Part shown: in pieces, positions 15,454 to 17,767 of the stretch
How positions within the stretch are numbered: the first letter of the stretch is position 1
Layout: each line of letters begins with the position of its first letter
Assembly: GCA_035627675.1 (NCBI GenBank)
Contig: DASPLH010000071.1
Coordinates: 1-17,767, forward strand
Length of the DNA: 17,767 bases
Direction: 5' to 3'
Source: DASPLH01 sp035627675
GTDB lineage: Bacteria > Acidobacteriota > Terriglobia > Terriglobales > Acidobacteriaceae
Translations under genes and position numbers: made by a program
Notes under the pieces: model-generated
Told to the model about the DNA's origin: nothing
Seen by the model: only the letters and a program-made list of their open reading frames with translations
Database searches by the model: none

Positions 15454-16299
15454 ATGAAAGCACTTCGCACACTTGTACTCGCCTCGGCGCTGGTGTGGCC
15501 GGCCACGGTTTTTGCGGCAGACCTCCAGGTGCCAAAGAATGTTGTGGCCGGGCAACCGGTGACGATCAACTCGGCTCCGGGAGGCACGATGTATCTCTTC
15601 GGACCGAACGTCGCGGTGAAACAGAACGTGGACGCCGGGACCGTCGAGGTCCCCGGCGAGCGATTGCAGGCCGCCGGGCGCTACACGGTCGTGATCGGTG
15701 ACAGCAAGGCCACGTTCTTCGTGACCAACGGCAAGCCGGAGTCGATCGCATTTCTGGCGCGCCCTTCTCGCGTGCCCGCTGCCGCCGAGGAGGCCGTGAC
15801 CGGAACGGCATTCATCTTCGACCGTTACGACAACCTCGTGCGCCAGCCGTTGCCGGTGAAGTTCGAACTGGCTGTCGCCGGCGGAGCGCCGGAGACGCGG
15901 ACCGCCACGAGCCGTGATGGCGCGGCATGGGTGAAGATGAACTCGGGCCGCAAGGAAGGCGCGGCGCAGTTCGTCGCCTCGACCGGCGCAATCTCAACGA
16001 AGCGCGTGGTACAACACGTGGCGTCGGACCCGTGCAGCATCCGCATGCGGGCCGCGCGGGGCAACAACGGCAACATCGTCGTAGAGACCGACCCGATTCG
16101 CGACTGCTCGGGCAACGCGGTGCCGGACGGAACGATCGTGACCTTCACATCCGTGGACCGAAAGGGCCGCAGCACGATCGATGCGCGCATCAAGCGAGGC
16201 ATCGCACGGGCGGAACTGCCGGCCAGCGACAATGCCACGATCTCGGTGGCCGCCGGAGTAGTGATGGGCAACGAGATTCGCTGGGGAGGTGGCCGGTGA
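15454..16299 (+). CDS. Secreted Ig-like domain protein
   Basis: The 281-aa protein has a clear Sec signal peptide (MKALRTLVLASALVWPATVFA, cleavage likely A21/A22). The remainder is beta-rich with three probable Ig-like units: about 23-90 (GQPVTINSAPGG ... GRYTVVIGDSKATFFV), about 93-190 (PESIAFLARPSRVPAAAEEAVTG ... TKRVVQHV), and about 190-281 (GNIVVETDPIRDCSGNAVPDGTIVTF). The last two resemble bacterial Ig-like (Big_1/invasin type) domains with the D-x-x-G-N-x-V-P-D-G-T pattern. Two Cys (SDPCSI and IRDCSG) may form a disulfide. It follows the previous gene by nine bases behind an AGGCGA site, and its stop overlaps the next start. Possible roles are adhesion or glycan binding; it has no catalytic motif that I recognise. 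Confidence 0.75.
   Translation: MKALRTLVLASALVWPATVFAADLQVPKNVVAGQPVTINSAPGGTMYLFGPNVAVKQNVDAGTVEVPGERLQAAGRYTVVIGDSKATFFVTNGKPESIAFLARPSRVPAAAEEAVTGTAFIFDRYDNLVRQPLPVKFELAVAGGAPETRTATSRDGAAWVKMNSGRKEGAAQFVASTGAISTKRVVQHVASDPCSIRMRAARGNNGNIVVETDPIRDCSGNAVPDGTIVTFTSVDRKGRSTIDARIKRGIARAELPASDNATISVAAGVVMGNEIRWGGGR
16285..16290 (+). promoter_or_regulatory. Shine-Dalgarno GGAGGT supporting a GTG start
   Basis: GGAGGT ends five bases before GTG at 16296, which itself overlaps the preceding TGA as GTGA. This identifies the true start of the next gene inside a longer open frame that extends back to about 15927. Confidence 0.8.
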
Positions 16300-16820
16300 G
16301 CACAAAAGCTGGTCTTATCGCCGCCTCGTTGGTGCTCGCGGTTGCGGCTCTCACTTCCTCGTTCACGGTGAAGGCGGCGGATGCAGGGCCGAAGATCGCC
16401 TTCGACGCCGGTGCGGCGACTCCGCGCCAGGTGGAAGAAGGAACGGTGAAGGCCGTTACGCGCGACTACGCCGCAGCATGGAAGTCGCTGGGCGAGGCCG
16501 TGGAACAGAACCGTGCCGACCTGCTGAACGCGAACTTCGCCGGGACTGCCCGCGAGCGCTTCGGCGCACTCGTGGAGAGCCAGGCCAAGAACGGCCTGAG
16601 GCAGCGCTACGTGGATCGCGGTCACAAGGTGCAGGTGATCTTCTACTCTGCCGATGGATCGTCGATGCAGGTGCGCGACACGGCACAGATCGAAATCCAG
16701 CTGCTGGACGGCTCTGAGGTGGTCCACTCGGAACAGGCCACGGTGAGCTACCTGGCACTGCTGACCCCGGCGGAAAATAGCTGGAAGGTGCGGGTGCTGG
16801 AGAGCGTTCCGGAATTCTGA
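16296..16820 (+). CDS. Small secreted protein, possibly NTF2-like
   Basis: The frame is open back to about 15927, but the real start is the GTG at 16296, chosen from the GGAGGT, the 4-base overlap with the upstream stop and a signal peptide beginning exactly there (STKAGLIAASLVLAVAAL, cleavage near KAA/D29). The mature product of about 146 residues has a helical N-terminal half (EEGTVKAVTRDYAAAWKSLGEAV) and a beta-rich C-terminal half (KVQVIFYSADGS ... WKVRVLESVPEF). This arrangement fits an NTF2-like/cystatin-like fold, but no family can be named. It is the last gene of the GT-C operon and is probably periplasmic. The last codons (gcgttccggaattctga) are also the start of a tandem repeat that continues downstream. 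Confidence 0.72.
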   Translation: MSTKAGLIAASLVLAVAALTSSFTVKAADAGPKIAFDAGAATPRQVEEGTVKAVTRDYAAAWKSLGEAVEQNRADLLNANFAGTARERFGALVESQAKNGLRQRYVDRGHKVQVIFYSADGSSMQVRDTAQIEIQLLDGSEVVHSEQATVSYLALLTPAENSWKVRVLESVPEF

Positions 16821-17000
16821 GCGGAGTCGCGTTCGTCCCACGTTCGCCAAAGGAAGGCGGACGTGGGGCACCCGGCGTTCCCGAATTCTGGGGTCGCGTT
16901 CGTCCCACGTTCGCCAAACGAAGGCGGACGTGGGGCACCGGTGTTCCCGAGTTGTGACTAAAGCCCACGTTCGCCAAAGGAAGGCCGACGTAGGGCATCC
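16804..17000. repeat. Tandem array of three hairpin-containing repeat units
   Basis: There are three units: about 16804-16874, 16875-16940 and 16941-17000. Each starts with a G-T-G/C-G-T-T-C-C-like block containing GAATTCTG or GAGTTGTG and holds a hairpin CCCACGTTCGCC / 7-base loop / GGCGGACGTGGG. The hairpin left arms start at 16837, 16904 and 16964. The 12-bp stem has one T-G wobble; the third copy has changes in its right arm (GGCCGACGTAGG). The loops are AAAGGAA, AAACGAA and AAAGGAA. The first unit includes the 3' end and stop codon of the upstream gene. Confidence 0.85.
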
Positions 17001-17001
17001 T

Positions 17002-17020
17002 GCAAAGGTGGGCCAGCGAC
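17002..17020. repeat. Partial intergenic repeat copy C
   Basis: GCAAAGGTGGGCCAGCGAC matches the right-hand core of copies A and B (AAGGTGGGCCACCGA with one C-to-G change). It lies directly after the hairpin array, so two repeat families are adjacent here. The rest of 17021-17153 holds no gene that I can support, only the weak promoter candidate. Confidence 0.55.
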
Positions 17021-17065
17021 CGAGACAGCAAGGCTCATGAGACTAAAGTCACTCGCCTTGTGAGC

Positions 17066-17094
17066 CCATCAGGCGATCCGGACGTCTATACAAT
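17066..17094 (+). promoter_or_regulatory. Candidate promoter for the TPR protein gene
   Basis: TACAAT (17089-17094, within TATACAAT) matches five of six bases of a -10 element and lies 59 bases before the ATG. At 17-base spacing the -35 position is CCATCA (17066-17071), a poor match, so this is a weak call. Confidence 0.35.
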
Positions 17095-17153
17095 AGGTTG
17101 GTGCGTTCGGAGGCAACAAAGCATCCAAAACGGGTACGCAACGGCTGGTCTAA

Positions 17154-17767
17154 ATGAAACTGCACACCTCGAGTCTTGCCCTAGTACTGCTTGGAACGTC
17201 GCTTGCCGGCGTGGCCCAGGACCTGAAGAACGCTCCTCAAGGGAACCCGACGGCTGATCCTGGAATAAAGCCGCCGGCCATAACGAATGGCCAGCAAACG
17301 GGCGGAGCCAACGCGCAGGCCGCTCCGCAGGGGAACACTGCTGCGCAAGGCAAAGCCCCTGACAAGGCTTCCGCGTACTACCACTTCCAGCTTGCGCATA
17401 TCTACGAAGACATGGTGGCGATGAGCGGCAGGACGGAGTACGCCACTAAGGCCATCGAGGAGTACAAGCTCGCGATTGAGAACGATCCGGGAAACGAGTT
17501 CCTGAACTCGTCTTTGGCCGAGCTGTATGCCAAGACCGGCCGCATCCGCGACGCCGTCACCGAAGCCGAAGAGATCATCAAACGCGATCCGAAGAACCTG
17601 GACGCGCGGCGGCTGCTGGGACGGATCTACCTTCGCTCGCTCGGGGACATCCAGGGCGGATCGCAATCGCAAGAGATTCTCAAGCGCGCCATCCTGCAAT
17701 ACGAGCAGATCGTCGGGCTGGATCCGAAGAGCGTGGAGGACCACCTGCTGCTCGGTCGCCTGTATCG
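17154..17767 (+). CDS. Secreted TPR protein (partial, runs off the window)
   Basis: The frame is open from ATG 17154 to the window edge (204 complete codons, no stop). The product starts with a signal peptide (MKLHTSSLALVLLGTSLAGVAQ, cleavage likely after GVA). A Gln/Gly/Ala/Pro-rich linker covers about residues 23-75. From about residue 76 on, tetratricopeptide repeats begin: YYHFQLAHIYEDM, then EYKLAIENDPGNEFLNSSLAELYAKTG, then a P-K-N-L-D-A-R-R-L-L-G-R-I-Y unit, and GLDPKSVEDHLLLGRLY. The product is therefore an exported TPR scaffold, probably periplasmic or outer-membrane associated. No strong Shine-Dalgarno is visible. It may be related to the nearby TPR exporter or to an independent TPR family; the C-terminus is not visible. 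Confidence 0.82.
   Translation, partial: MKLHTSSLALVLLGTSLAGVAQDLKNAPQGNPTADPGIKPPAITNGQQTGGANAQAAPQGNTAAQGKAPDKASAYYHFQLAHIYEDMVAMSGRTEYATKAIEEYKLAIENDPGNEFLNSSLAELYAKTGRIRDAVTEAEEIIKRDPKNLDARRLLGRIYLRSLGDIQGGSQSQEILKRAILQYEQIVGLDPKSVEDHLLLGRLY

Noticed and set aside
14110..15555. Minus-strand open frame of about 481 codons opposite the GT-C operon
   Set aside because: Its composition is His/Arg-rich shadow sequence, it overlaps three well-supported plus-strand genes, and it has no motif.
15927..16295. Upstream extension of the small secreted protein
   Set aside because: It lies wholly inside the Ig-like gene in another frame; the signal peptide and GGAGGT place the start at the GTG at 16296.
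16837..16994. CRISPR array
   Set aside because: There are only three palindromic units with similar, not unique, intervening sequence, and no cas genes.
16456..17031. Minus-strand open frame with repeated LANVG peptides
   Set aside because: The repeats in the peptide are simply translation of the hairpin array; there is no start signal or homologous domain.

Overview
The window reads as a chromosomal segment of a GC-rich, Gram-negative bacterium, most likely an acidobacterium of the Koribacter/Terriglobus group. This placement is an inference. It rests on an outer-membrane barrel protein ending in Phe, many secreted TPR proteins, and intergenic palindromic repeats (CCCACGTTCGCC-loop-GGCGGACGTGGG and AAGGTGGGCCACCGA types) that resemble repeats I associate with that phylum. 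No rRNA, tRNA, CRISPR array or transposase was seen.

Layout. (1) 31-1521 (+): housekeeping purF, closed by a strong intrinsic terminator at 1538-1567. (2) 1623-12306 (-): a long block of surface-polysaccharide type genes. In transcription order these are a 1398-residue TPR/beta-barrel outer-membrane protein, a GT4 glycosyltransferase, a degenerate sugar-nucleotidyltransferase with a left-handed beta-helix, a single-domain STAS protein with a His-rich tail, a Wzx/MOP-type flippase, and a protein with a ParB-like motif. After small gaps come a Pro/Ala/Gln-rich membrane-anchored protein and a thymidylate-kinase-like P-loop kinase. The five genes from the glycosyltransferase to the ParB-like gene overlap one another by 4-14 bases, so they are probably co-transcribed and translationally coupled. 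(3) 12307-12595: a divergent intergenic region with several small inverted and direct repeats. (4) 12596-16820 (+): a compact four-gene operon of a GT-C-like polytopic membrane protein, a membrane-anchored protein with NTF2-like and FxLYD-like domains, a secreted Ig-like protein and a small secreted protein with a GTG start. (5) 16804-17020: three tandem hairpin repeats of about 60-71 bp; the first includes the 3' end of the preceding gene. (6) 17154-end (+): the start of a secreted TPR protein cut by the window edge.

How the genes may work together (inference): the minus-strand block has parts for lipid-linked glycan assembly (glycosyltransferase), flipping (MOP flippase) and outer-membrane export (TPR scaffold plus barrel). 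It also has a STAS protein and a non-catalytic nucleotidyltransferase-like protein that may be regulatory or scaffolding. The divergent operon adds a membrane GT-C enzyme candidate and three exported accessory proteins. No recognisable polymerase (BcsA-like synthase or Wzy), tyrosine kinase/Wzc or Wza is present, so the system is either completed elsewhere or is unusual. The most noteworthy points are the STAS protein lacking its phosphorylatable serine, the nucleotidyltransferase lacking its catalytic signature, the ParB-like protein embedded in the operon, and the repeat array that copies a gene's 3' end.
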